Assembly: GCA_012515695.1 (NCBI GenBank)
Contig: JAAYXX010000031.1
Location: 1 to 14,851 of the forward strand
Length of the DNA stretch: 14,851 bases
Direction of reading: 5' to 3'
From: Chloroflexota bacterium
GTDB taxonomy: Bacteria; Chloroflexota; Anaerolineae; UBA1429
Part shown: positions 6,191-12,311 of the stretch, piece after piece
Position numbering within the stretch: the first letter of the stretch is position 1
Layout: each line of letters starts with the position of its first letter
Notes under the pieces: generated by a model
What the model was told of the DNA's origin: nothing
Database searches by the model: none
Seen by the model: the letters and a program-made list of their open reading frames with translations, nothing else
Made by a program: the position numbers and the translations under genes

Positions 6191-6229
6191 CGGGTCAACG
6201 ACGAACGACGAACTAGCAGGAGGCATCCC

Positions 6230-7012
6230 ATGAAACTGGACGGCAAGCTGGCAATTGTGACGGGCGCTGCGGCAGGCATCGGCAAGGCGATTGCGCTGGC
6301 GCTGGCAAGCGAGGGGGCGGACGTGGCTATCGCCGATATTCAGGACGCCAAGGCGCAGGCGGTAGCCAAAGAGATCGAGGCCAAGGGCCGCCGGGCGCTG
6401 GCGATTCATTGCGATGTGAGCGACTCGGCCCAGGTAGATAGCATGGTGCAACAGGTGGTGCAGGCGTGGGGCGGGCTGGACATCCTGGTGAACAACGCCG
6501 CCATCATCGCGCCCGGCCTGTTCTGGGAGTTGAGCGACGATGATTGGCACAAGATCATCCGCACCAACCTGAACAGCGTATTCTTCTGCTCGCGGGCCGC
6601 CGCCAGGGTCATGATCTCGCAGGGGAGGGGCGGGCAGATCGTCAGCATGTCCTCTATCCACGCGACTCTTTCCGAGCCGTCGGCGGGGCCGTACACCGCG
6701 GCCAAGGGGGGCATTGAGGCATTCTCTCGCACGATGGCGACCGAACTGGCCCCGTACAAGATTCGGGTCAACTGTGTCGCTCCCGGGGCGACGTACAGCG
6801 AACTGACCACCCCCATGTATACCGAGTCGGTCAAGCAATCGCTGTTCGAGCGCGTGCCGATGAAGGAAATCGCCCAGACGGAATGGATTGCCGCCGGTGT
6901 GGTGTTCCTCGTTTCGGACGACGCCCGCTATATCACCGGCCAGGTGTTGACCATTGACGGCGGGTATGTGATGGACGGCAGCCTGCCCGGCGCCAAATAC
7001 TGGACGGAATAG
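6230..7012 (+). CDS. Classical short-chain dehydrogenase/reductase
   Basis: This is a 260-residue Rossmann-fold oxidoreductase of the classical SDR type. The glycine motif 'TGAAAGIGKA' lies at 11-20. D36 at the end of strand two ('AIADIQ') favours NAD over NADP. The 'NNAA' motif is at 88-91, and the catalytic set is N113, S142, Y155 and K159 ('YTAAK'). The C-terminal 'YITGQVLTIDGGY' is standard for the family. Length and domain order are normal. It probably oxidises a hydroxyl of a sugar, sugar acid or related alcohol, as the neighbouring importer and dehydratase would suit, but the substrate cannot be assigned. GCAGGAGGC (6217-6225) precedes the ATG. It lies 39 bases after the M24 gene and is followed by the MITE-like element. 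Confidence 0.9.
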   Translation: MKLDGKLAIVTGAAAGIGKAIALALASEGADVAIADIQDAKAQAVAKEIEAKGRRALAIHCDVSDSAQVDSMVQQVVQAWGGLDILVNNAAIIAPGLFWELSDDDWHKIIRTNLNSVFFCSRAAARVMISQGRGGQIVSMSSIHATLSEPSAGPYTAAKGGIEAFSRTMATELAPYKIRVNCVAPGATYSELTTPMYTESVKQSLFERVPMKEIAQTEWIAAGVVFLVSDDARYITGQVLTIDGGYVMDGSLPGAKYWTE

Positions 7013-7085
7013 ACAGGCGATCTGCTATACATTCGCCGCCCCACCGATATGGGTTTTAACAAAATAGTTTGGTAACAGCCGATAG

Positions 7086-7134
7086 GATGGGCGGTTGAAA
7101 CCGCAGCAACCATTGCATCGCCAGCTTGCTGGCG
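7086..7134 (-). repeat. Family A double-hairpin repeat, inverted copy
   Basis: Read on the minus strand, this is CGCCAGC-aa-GCTGGCG, then 'atgcaatggttgctgc', then GCGGT-ttca-ACCGC, in the same order as copy 1. Both stems carry paired changes relative to copy 1 (A-T to G-C), so pairing is kept. It forms the left arm of the MITE-like element. Confidence 0.75.
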
Positions 7135-7200
7135 CGTCCACCTGCGTGGCCTACAGTCGCCCCTTCGCAGATTCGCTTCCCAGCCGCCGAAGGGCGGCTG

Positions 7201-7260
7201 CGCCAACAAGTTGGCGACGCAAACGTTGGTGCAGTTTCAACTGCCTACGAGATGGCACGT
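7201..7260 (+). repeat. Family A double-hairpin repeat, direct copy
   Basis: CGCCAAC-aa-GTTGGCG (7201-7216) and GCAGT-ttca-ACTGC (7231-7244), then 'ctacgagatggcacgt', closely match 43-101 over about 60 bases. The unit forms the right arm of the MITE-like element. Confidence 0.8.
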
Positions 7261-7305
7261 CAGCTTGAGTATTTTGTTAATCTTTATATCGGCGGGGCGG
7301 CTTTT

Positions 7306-8187
7306 CTATCCCTTTAGCCCAGAGAAGACCAGGCTATTGACGATATAGCGCTGGACGAACACGAAAATCGCCAGCACGGGGATGACCGTCAGCGTGGCGG
7401 CGGCCATTTCCACGTTCTGGTTCTCTCCCGAATGGTAGGAGGTACGCAGATAGGCCGACGCTGCGGTGAGGTTGAGCTGTTCCAGCTTGCTCAGGTAGAT
7501 GATGGGGTGCAGCAGGTCGTTCCACGACCCCATAAAGGCGAACAGCCCCAACGTCACCAGGGCGGGCTTGATGAGCGGCAGCGAGATGGAATAGTAGATG
7601 CGCGGCCAGTTGGCCCCGTCAATCTTGCCCGAATCCTCTAGCTCGGCGGGCAGCGTGCTAAAGAACTGGCGCAGCAGGAAAATCGAGAACGCGTTCGAGA
7701 AGAACGAGGGCACAATCAGCGGGAGCAGCGTGTTGATCCAATGCAACGAGCGAAAGATCATGAACTGGGGAATGAGATACACGATGCCGGGAACCATCAG
7801 CGTGCTCAGGAATAGCATGAACAAAAAGCCCTTCCCCTTGAACCGCATGCGCGCAAAGGCAAAGGCGGCCAGCGAAGAAGAGAGCAGGTTGCCAAAGGTT
7901 GAGAGCACCGAGATGACAACGCTGTTCATAAAGTTGCGCGCAAAGGGAAAGTAGCGGAACAGGCGCTGGTATCCGTCCAGCGACCATTTGGTCGGCCAAA
8001 AGCGGGGCGGGAACACGAACAAATCGCCCAGCGACTTGAACCCGCCGCTCATCATCCACCAGAACGGCACCAGGGCGAGCAGGGACAGCAACAGCAGCAG
8101 CGCGTTCAGCAGCAAACGCCCCACCAGACGCAGCGGGAATGGATTGGCGCGGGCTACCCTGACTGTATCTCTGGTTCTAGACACCAT
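7306..8187 (-). CDS. Carbohydrate ABC transporter permease, MalG-like
   Basis: The 293-residue inner-membrane protein has six probable membrane segments (about 24-46, 84-108, 120-142, 150-172, 208-226 and 264-283). The EAA loop that contacts the ATPase is at 181-208: 'ELEDSGKIDGANWPR' followed by 'IYYSISLPL'. The usual E-A-A reads E-D-S, while the invariant glycine and the trailing LPL are kept. The length and the short N-terminus are typical of the second (MalG/CUT1) permease. Its ATG lies inside the last codons of the upstream permease gene (11-base overlap, 8177-8187) with GGAGGTG in front, so translation is probably coupled. It is the last gene of the importer operon. No ATP-binding gene follows; CUT1 importers often share an ATPase encoded elsewhere. 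Confidence 0.92.
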   Translation of the reverse strand: MVSRTRDTVRVARANPFPLRLVGRLLLNALLLLLSLLALVPFWWMMSGGFKSLGDLFVFPPRFWPTKWSLDGYQRLFRYFPFARNFMNSVVISVLSTFGNLLSSSLAAFAFARMRFKGKGFLFMLFLSTLMVPGIVYLIPQFMIFRSLHWINTLLPLIVPSFFSNAFSIFLLRQFFSTLPAELEDSGKIDGANWPRIYYSISLPLIKPALVTLGLFAFMGSWNDLLHPIIYLSKLEQLNLTAASAYLRTSYHSGENQNVEMAAATLTVIPVLAIFVFVQRYIVNSLVFSGLKG

Positions 8188-9067
8188 AGAATACCCACCT
8201 CCGCTGGAAGATGAACTGGATGAGGGTGAGCACCAGAATCATCAGCGCCAGGACATATGCCCCCGACGACGCAAATCCCCATGCCCCGTGTGCAAAGGCA
8301 TAGTTATAGATATACAGCACCATCGTCGCCGTCGAGTTGGATGGTCCGCCGCGTGTCGTCATCCAGACCTGACCAAATACCTGGAACGCCCCGATAGCGC
8401 CCGTCACAAACTGGAAGAACAGCGCCGGGGTTAGCAGGGGCAGCGTGACATTAAAGAACCGCCGCCACCGACCTGCCCCGTCAATCATCGCCGCCTCGAT
8501 CAACTCTTCGGGGATGCCCTGGAGCGCGGCGAGGTTGATCATCATGCCATACCCGGCTCCTTGCCACGTCATCATGATCCACAGGGCGGGCTTGGACCAG
8601 CGGGCCGATTCCAGCCAGGGAATGGCGGGGATGCCGACGATACTCAGTAGCCAGTTGATCAGCCCAAAGTTCGTGTCGTACATCCAGAACCAGACCATTG
8701 CCACCACAGCCGCCGAGGTGACGGAGGGCAAAAAGAACACCGAGCGGAACAGCCGACTCAGGGTGAGCTTGACATTGACCAGCAGCGCCAGGAACAACTG
8801 GATGGCGATACCCACCGGCATCATTGCCACAAAAAAGAGCGTGTTAGAGATCGTCTTCCCGTACCAGAGAGGTTCGCGCAGGCTAAACAAGCGGCGATAG
8901 TTGGCCAGGCCAATGTACGCGGGCTTGGTGAACGCGTCCCACTCGGTCAGGCTGATCCAAAAGCCGAAAAAGATGGGAAAGGCGGCCAAACAGACAAAGC
9001 CGAGCAGCGCGGGCAGGACAAAGATATAAGCCCATAGCGCTTCTTGTTGCGTGAACTTGAGCCTCAT
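8177..9067 (-). CDS. Carbohydrate ABC transporter permease, MalF-like
   Basis: The 296-residue inner-membrane permease has an N-terminal segment at about 12-40 ('AYIFVLPALLGFVCLAAFP') and further membrane spans at about 75-98, 108-130, 160-182, 212-232 and 266-288. The EAA loop is canonical: 'EELIEAAMIDGAGRWRR' then 'FFNVTLPLLTP' (187-214). It pairs with the MalG-like product in the CUT1 sugar importer. The ATG at 9067 is chosen because the frame upstream runs through the dispersed repeats at 9102-9229 and the protein homology begins here; the ribosome site is weak (CGGGGGCG). It lies 321 bases after the binding-protein gene, a wide gap for one operon, filled with hairpins. Confidence 0.9.
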   Translation of the reverse strand: MRLKFTQQEALWAYIFVLPALLGFVCLAAFPIFFGFWISLTEWDAFTKPAYIGLANYRRLFSLREPLWYGKTISNTLFFVAMMPVGIAIQLFLALLVNVKLTLSRLFRSVFFLPSVTSAAVVAMVWFWMYDTNFGLINWLLSIVGIPAIPWLESARWSKPALWIMMTWQGAGYGMMINLAALQGIPEELIEAAMIDGAGRWRRFFNVTLPLLTPALFFQFVTGAIGAFQVFGQVWMTTRGGPSNSTATMVLYIYNYAFAHGAWGFASSGAYVLALMILVLTLIQFIFQRRWVFYGV

Positions 9068-9101
9068 GGTTCGCCCCCGATGTGCGCGTATAAGGCGTGC
9101 G

Positions 9102-9242
9102 ACGTGCCATTGCGTAGGCAGTTGATGAACACTTGTTCGGCAACAGCCATTGCTAAATATGCTGGCATCGTTGGACCGCCGGCTTCCAGCCGGCATAATT
9201 GTAAGCCGCCAAGGATGGCGGCGGTCCAATCCACCCTTCCAC
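9102..9242. repeat. Intercistronic repeat block: decayed family A plus family B copy 2
   Basis: 9102-9132 ('acgtgccattgcgtaggcag' and onward) matches the reverse complement of the 3' part of family A, but its hairpin is no longer intact. Family B at 9173-9227 is identical over all 55 bases to 109-163, and the similarity continues to 'cttccacg' (to 9242). The block lies between the binding-protein and first permease genes. Confidence 0.75.
9173..9227 (+). repeat. Family B 55-bp three-stem repeat, copy 2
   Basis: The same 55 bases as 109-163 without a mismatch: outer GGACC/GGTCC, hairpins GCCGGC-ttcca-GCCGGC and GCCGCC-aaggat-GGCGGC. It is transcribed on the minus strand as part of the importer mRNA, if the operon is continuous. 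Confidence 0.85.
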
Positions 9243-9304
9243 GGGGCGCGCCAGATGTTACGGCGTTAATTTCCTCAACTTTCATCAACCGCTCATCCCG
9301 ATGG

Positions 9305-9377
9305 CCGGGCAAGAGGCTATGGCCGCACTTTGCGCCCGCAGAATGCGGCTGCATGTTGCCCATAGCGCCTTGCCCGG
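9305..9377 (-). promoter_or_regulatory. Long hairpin just after the binding-protein gene
   Basis: CCGGGCAAG (9305-9313) pairs with CTTGCCCGG (9369-9377). After a 3x3 internal loop, CTATGG (9317-9322) pairs with CCATAG (9360-9365); inside is CCGCA/TGCGG (9323-9327 and 9344-9348). It begins 12 bases past the stop of the binding-protein gene. In ABC operons such a stem commonly protects the binding-protein mRNA or limits readthrough into the permeases; that role is inferred here. There is no U-tract. Confidence 0.55.
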
Positions 9378-9388
9378 TCTGTTCTTCA

Positions 9389-10825
9389 TTAGCCCTTGGC
9401 GTCTTTGATGGCCTGAGCTGCGCGGTCATTCGCAACCTTGATAGCCTCTTCCAGCGTTTGCGACTTTTCAATGACCACCTTGTTGAGTTCGTCGTCAAAG
9501 ATCGTCTGGATATCACCCCAGGCCAGATCGTTGATGACGAAATAGGGGTGCGAGGGATGCACATGGCCCTTTTCCATGTTGGTAAAGGTGGTGTTGAGGT
9601 TGGAGGCGTAACGCTCCTTTTCTTCGCCGCTAAAGTTGGCTACCTGCTGGTAGTAGTCCAGGTCGAACCGTTTGACGGGCGAGACGCGGCCTGTAGCCGC
9701 CCAGGGTTCTGCGCCCTTGCCATAGCCCAGGAACACGGCAAACTCGACCGCCAATTCGGGCGACTGGGTCCCTTTAAAGACGGACCAGAGGTTATACCCC
9801 ACCCACCCGGCCTTGTTCATCGGGGAGGGACCGGGGCCTGCTGGCATCAGCGTGGCGGCAAAGTCGAACCCCAGGTCCGCAGACGCCTGGCGGAACGTGG
9901 TCCACATATAGTTGCCGTGGCCCTGCATGGCGACCTTGCCGGTGTGCAGCCCGGCAAAGGTCTTGGTGTCGTCGCCCAGCGGGGCGTAGCCGTTGCCGGT
10001 GTAGTAGTACCACTCATTGAAGGCGACCTCTGCTTCCGGGGTATCCAGGAAGAGCGACTGTCCATCTTCGCCCACGGGGTTGCCACCCGCCTCATAGATG
10101 GCGTTCAACCAGGTGAGGCCCATCGTGCCGAATTGCTCGGCGCGTCCATCGGCGCTGCGCTTGGTGAGCGCCTTGGCCGCCTCCCGGTGATCCTCCCATG
10201 TCCATTCGGCGGTGGGGAGGTCCAGGCCCTCTGCTTTGAACAAGTCGGCGTTATACCAAAAACTCTGCTGGAACACCTCAAAGGGAGCGCCCCAGAACCT
10301 GTCTTTGATCAGCCATTCGTTGAGCACACCCGCGTAATAGTCTTCGCGCTTGATCTGGCCCGAGTCAAAGACCGGCGTGAAATCGTACAGGTTGTCTTTT
10401 TCGATCCAGTACCCGGCATGTAGGGGGGAGCCTACCGAGTTGCCCAACTGCAACCAGACCACGTCGATGTTCTCACCTCCGGCGATCATCGTCGTCATCT
10501 TGGTGTTATATTCGCCCCAGGGCACAAACACCTCCTCCAACTCGACAGAGGGGTATATCTCGTTCCACATCTTGTGCTGTTCCTGGAACGGGGGCAGGTG
10601 GTCAGCGGCCTGAGCGGCATACCAGACCAGCTTGCCCTTGACCTCTACCTTTTCCGGGGGCTGGGTGGCCTGGGCCGCAGCCTCTTTTGCTGGTGCCTTT
10701 TCCTCTGGCTCTTTTTCTGCCGGGGCCGGGGCCTTGGGCGTGCAGGCAATCATCACTCCGCCTAGCGTTAGCGATGCAAGGGATGCGAGAATCTGGCGAC
10801 GCGAGAATAACTGCTGGCTCATCAT
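9389..10825 (-). CDS. Sugar ABC transporter substrate-binding lipoprotein
   Basis: A 478-residue extracellular solute-binding protein of the CUT1 (family 1) type. The signal peptide has 'SRRQILASLASLTLGGVMIAC', with lipid attachment expected at C28, and the twin arginines may indicate Tat export. A tether rich in Ala, Pro, Lys and Glu spans 29-62. The mature domain (about 63-475) shows family features: 'KLVWYAAQAADHL', 'GENIDVVWLQLG', 'PFEVFQQSFWYNADLFKAEG', 'TGKVAMQGHGNYMW' and 'NLWSVFKGTQSPELAVEFAV'. The many aromatic residues suit a carbohydrate ligand, but which one is unknown. It is the first gene of the importer operon. Two consecutive ATG codons follow GAGGAGG; the second (10822) has better spacing and gives 477 residues. 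Confidence 0.92.
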   Translation of the reverse strand: MMSQQLFSRRQILASLASLTLGGVMIACTPKAPAPAEKEPEEKAPAKEAAAQATQPPEKVEVKGKLVWYAAQAADHLPPFQEQHKMWNEIYPSVELEEVFVPWGEYNTKMTTMIAGGENIDVVWLQLGNSVGSPLHAGYWIEKDNLYDFTPVFDSGQIKREDYYAGVLNEWLIKDRFWGAPFEVFQQSFWYNADLFKAEGLDLPTAEWTWEDHREAAKALTKRSADGRAEQFGTMGLTWLNAIYEAGGNPVGEDGQSLFLDTPEAEVAFNEWYYYTGNGYAPLGDDTKTFAGLHTGKVAMQGHGNYMWTTFRQASADLGFDFAATLMPAGPGPSPMNKAGWVGYNLWSVFKGTQSPELAVEFAVFLGYGKGAEPWAATGRVSPVKRFDLDYYQQVANFSGEEKERYASNLNTTFTNMEKGHVHPSHPYFVINDLAWGDIQTIFDDELNKVVIEKSQTLEEAIKVANDRAAQAIKDAKG

Positions 10826-10949
10826 AATCCTCCTCGTAAGAACCTGAACTCTGCGTTGACCGGATCAAACATCGCCCCGACTTGCCTCACCTCCTTTTTA
10901 CTGCCGTTGGCGTGCTTCTCGCGCTGTCCGGGCAGCCGGTTTGCGCGAC

Positions 10950-10977
10950 TTGTCACAGATTATGGACATATTATACT
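10950..10977 (+). promoter_or_regulatory. Promoter for the HATPase-like/receiver regulator
   Basis: TTGTCA (10950-10955) and TATACT (10972-10977) are separated by 16 bases, giving a start near 10984 and a leader of about 74 bases. A dyad TATAC-tgggg-GTATA (10972-10986), flanked by GGAC (10964-10967) and GTCC (10988-10991), overlaps the -10 and could be an operator. Confidence 0.5.
10970..10975 (-). promoter_or_regulatory. Putative -10 box for the importer operon
   Basis: The minus strand reads TATAAT here, overlapping the -10 box of the divergent regulator gene. The -35 region is weak (GCTACA-like at 18 bases). The leader to the binding-protein start would be about 140 bases and contains AAAAAGGAGGTGAG near 10889, followed by a 16-codon reading frame. 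Confidence 0.4.
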
Positions 10978-11057
10978 GGGGGTATACGTCCATTGTAGCA
11001 GATAGAACCGTGCCATGCAGGCGGTTCGCGTCATCAAGGCGGCATCGAGGTGACAAG

Positions 11058-12311
11058 ATGAACTCTTTGGCTGGTGCGCTCTTGGTGCGAGACTTGCGCA
11101 AGGCTCTGCTGGAACTGTACAATCCAGCCGAGTTGGCGCGCAGCCCGTTGATCGAACTGCTCGGCCTGGCCCAGCAGCCCGATCCCCCCTCTGCCTTGCG
11201 TTGCCTGTTGTTGCAGGCAATTGAGGCGCTCAGGCCGGGGGACGATGTGCCGCCACAGGCCCAAGCCTGTCTGACTTTTGATATTTTGCTGCATCGTTAC
11301 GTGCAGCAAATCCCCCAGGCCGAGGTTGCGTCCAGTTTGGGCTTTGGCAAGCGGCAACTCCAGCGGCACGAGGCCACTGCCCTGCAGGTGTTGGCCCATT
11401 ACCTGTGGACGTATCACGGTTTGCAGGCTTTTGCCGTGTCTCGCGAAGCCCGGTCGCCAGAGAAAAGCGCCCATCTGCGCCAGGGCAGCCACCAGGAGCT
11501 TGAATGGGTCAGCAAGTCGTTCTCCAGCGAGGCGGCGAGCATTGCGGACCTGCTGCAAGGGGTGGTGCAGAGCCTTGCGCCGCTGTTGGCTGCCGCCCGC
11601 GTGCGAATCGAGACTGCCCTGCCCAATGATCTGGTGCGGCTTGCCATCCATACCATCACCATGCGCCAGGCGTTGGTGAGCATCCTCAGCACCGCTGTGC
11701 AGCGCATCCCCGGCGGGCGCATTGAGGTAAGCGCGGTGGAACAGCCCGCGCGCATGGTCGTGCGCATCGTCGCCCGACGTGGCCGCTCATCTCCGCGACC
11801 CCTTGGCCACGAGGGGGGCGAGAGCATGGAGATGGCCCGCGAGTTGGTGGCCGTCTCTGGTGGGAGGCTGGAGCTGGCCCTGGACGCCGAAGCCGGGGTC
11901 GCCCTGATAGCCACCCTCCATTTGCCGATAGCCCAAAAGCTGGGCGTGCTGGTCATTGATGACAATGTGGATACCTTGCAGCTTTTCCAGCGTTATCTGC
12001 AAGGAACCCGTTATGGGTTTGTAGGCGAGCGTGATCCCCAACATGCGCTCGCGCTGGCGCAAGAGCTTACCCCCAAGGTGATCATTCTCGACGTGATGCT
12101 GCCGGGCATAGATGGCTGGGAGATGCTGGGGCGGCTGCGCGAGCATCCGGTCACGCATGGGCTGCCGGTGATTGTATGCACAATTCTGCCATGTGAGCGC
12201 CTGGCTCTTACCCTGGGCGCGTCGGCCTTTATGCGCAAGCCGGTCAGTCGGGGAACGCTGTTAGCAGCTCTGGACGCTCAGGTAGACCGTTACTCGTCAG
12301 TGGGCCAGTGA
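11058..12311 (+). CDS. Regulator with HTH-like segment, degenerate HATPase region and receiver domain
   Basis: The 417-residue product has three parts. Residues 70-118 ('LHRYVQQIPQAEVASSLGFG', then 'KRQLQRHEATALQVLAHYLW') look like a sigma-70 region 4-type helix-turn-helix. Residues 150-292 resemble a histidine-kinase ATPase region in decay: the N-box asparagine is absent ('ILSTAVQRIPGG'), no DxGxG motif is seen and no phosphoacceptor H-box is recognisable, yet the terminal 'SGGRLELALDAEAGVALIAT' is kept. Residues 295-410 are a good receiver: acidic D301/D302, phosphoacceptor D345 ('IILDVMLPG'), T375 and K394 ('RKP'). It probably receives a phosphate and acts through its N-terminal part. The ATG at 11058 follows GAGGTGA; a frame-extended start at 10941 would precede the promoter. 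Its 3' end overlaps the facing kinase gene by 68 bases. Confidence 0.78.
   Translation: MNSLAGALLVRDLRKALLELYNPAELARSPLIELLGLAQQPDPPSALRCLLLQAIEALRPGDDVPPQAQACLTFDILLHRYVQQIPQAEVASSLGFGKRQLQRHEATALQVLAHYLWTYHGLQAFAVSREARSPEKSAHLRQGSHQELEWVSKSFSSEAASIADLLQGVVQSLAPLLAAARVRIETALPNDLVRLAIHTITMRQALVSILSTAVQRIPGGRIEVSAVEQPARMVVRIVARRGRSSPRPLGHEGGESMEMARELVAVSGGRLELALDAEAGVALIATLHLPIAQKLGVLVIDDNVDTLQLFQRYLQGTRYGFVGERDPQHALALAQELTPKVIILDVMLPGIDGWEMLGRLREHPVTHGLPVIVCTILPCERLALTLGASAFMRKPVSRGTLLAALDAQVDRYSSVGQ

Larger units (their letters stand above)
7035..7301. mobile_element. MITE-like palindromic element with terminal inverted repeats
   Basis: The 32-base ends 7035-7066 and 7270-7301 are inverted copies with 26 of 32 matches (shared outer GCCGCCCC and CCGATAT, shared inner TAACAAAATA). 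Inside each end is a family A double hairpin in mirrored orientation: 7091-7104 plus 7119-7134 on the left, 7201-7216 plus 7231-7244 on the right. The centre has CCAC-ctgc-GTGG (7138-7149) and CAGCCGCC-gaag-GGCGGCTG (7181-7200). There is no coding capacity and no clear target-site duplication. The element lies between the convergent SDR and permease genes and accounts for nearly all of 7013-7305. Confidence 0.7.

Noticed and set aside
5318..6838. Long minus-strand frame of about 506 codons
   Set aside because: It is antisense to the M24 and SDR genes, which have clear motifs and ribosome sites; its composition (His, Arg, Gly rich) is that expected of a shadow frame in GC-rich DNA.
7262..7305. 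AT-rich stretch after the right arm of the MITE-like element as a terminator
   Set aside because: The GC and AT runs are explained by the right terminal inverted repeat; no local stem followed by a U-tract forms on either strand.
9068..9229. N-terminal extension of the MalF-like permease
   Set aside because: The extra residues are encoded by the dispersed repeats at 9102-9227, and permease similarity begins at the ATG at 9067.
9044..10423. Long plus-strand frame of 459 codons
   Set aside because: It lies antisense to the binding-protein gene and runs through the repeat block; no family resemblance or ribosome site supports it.
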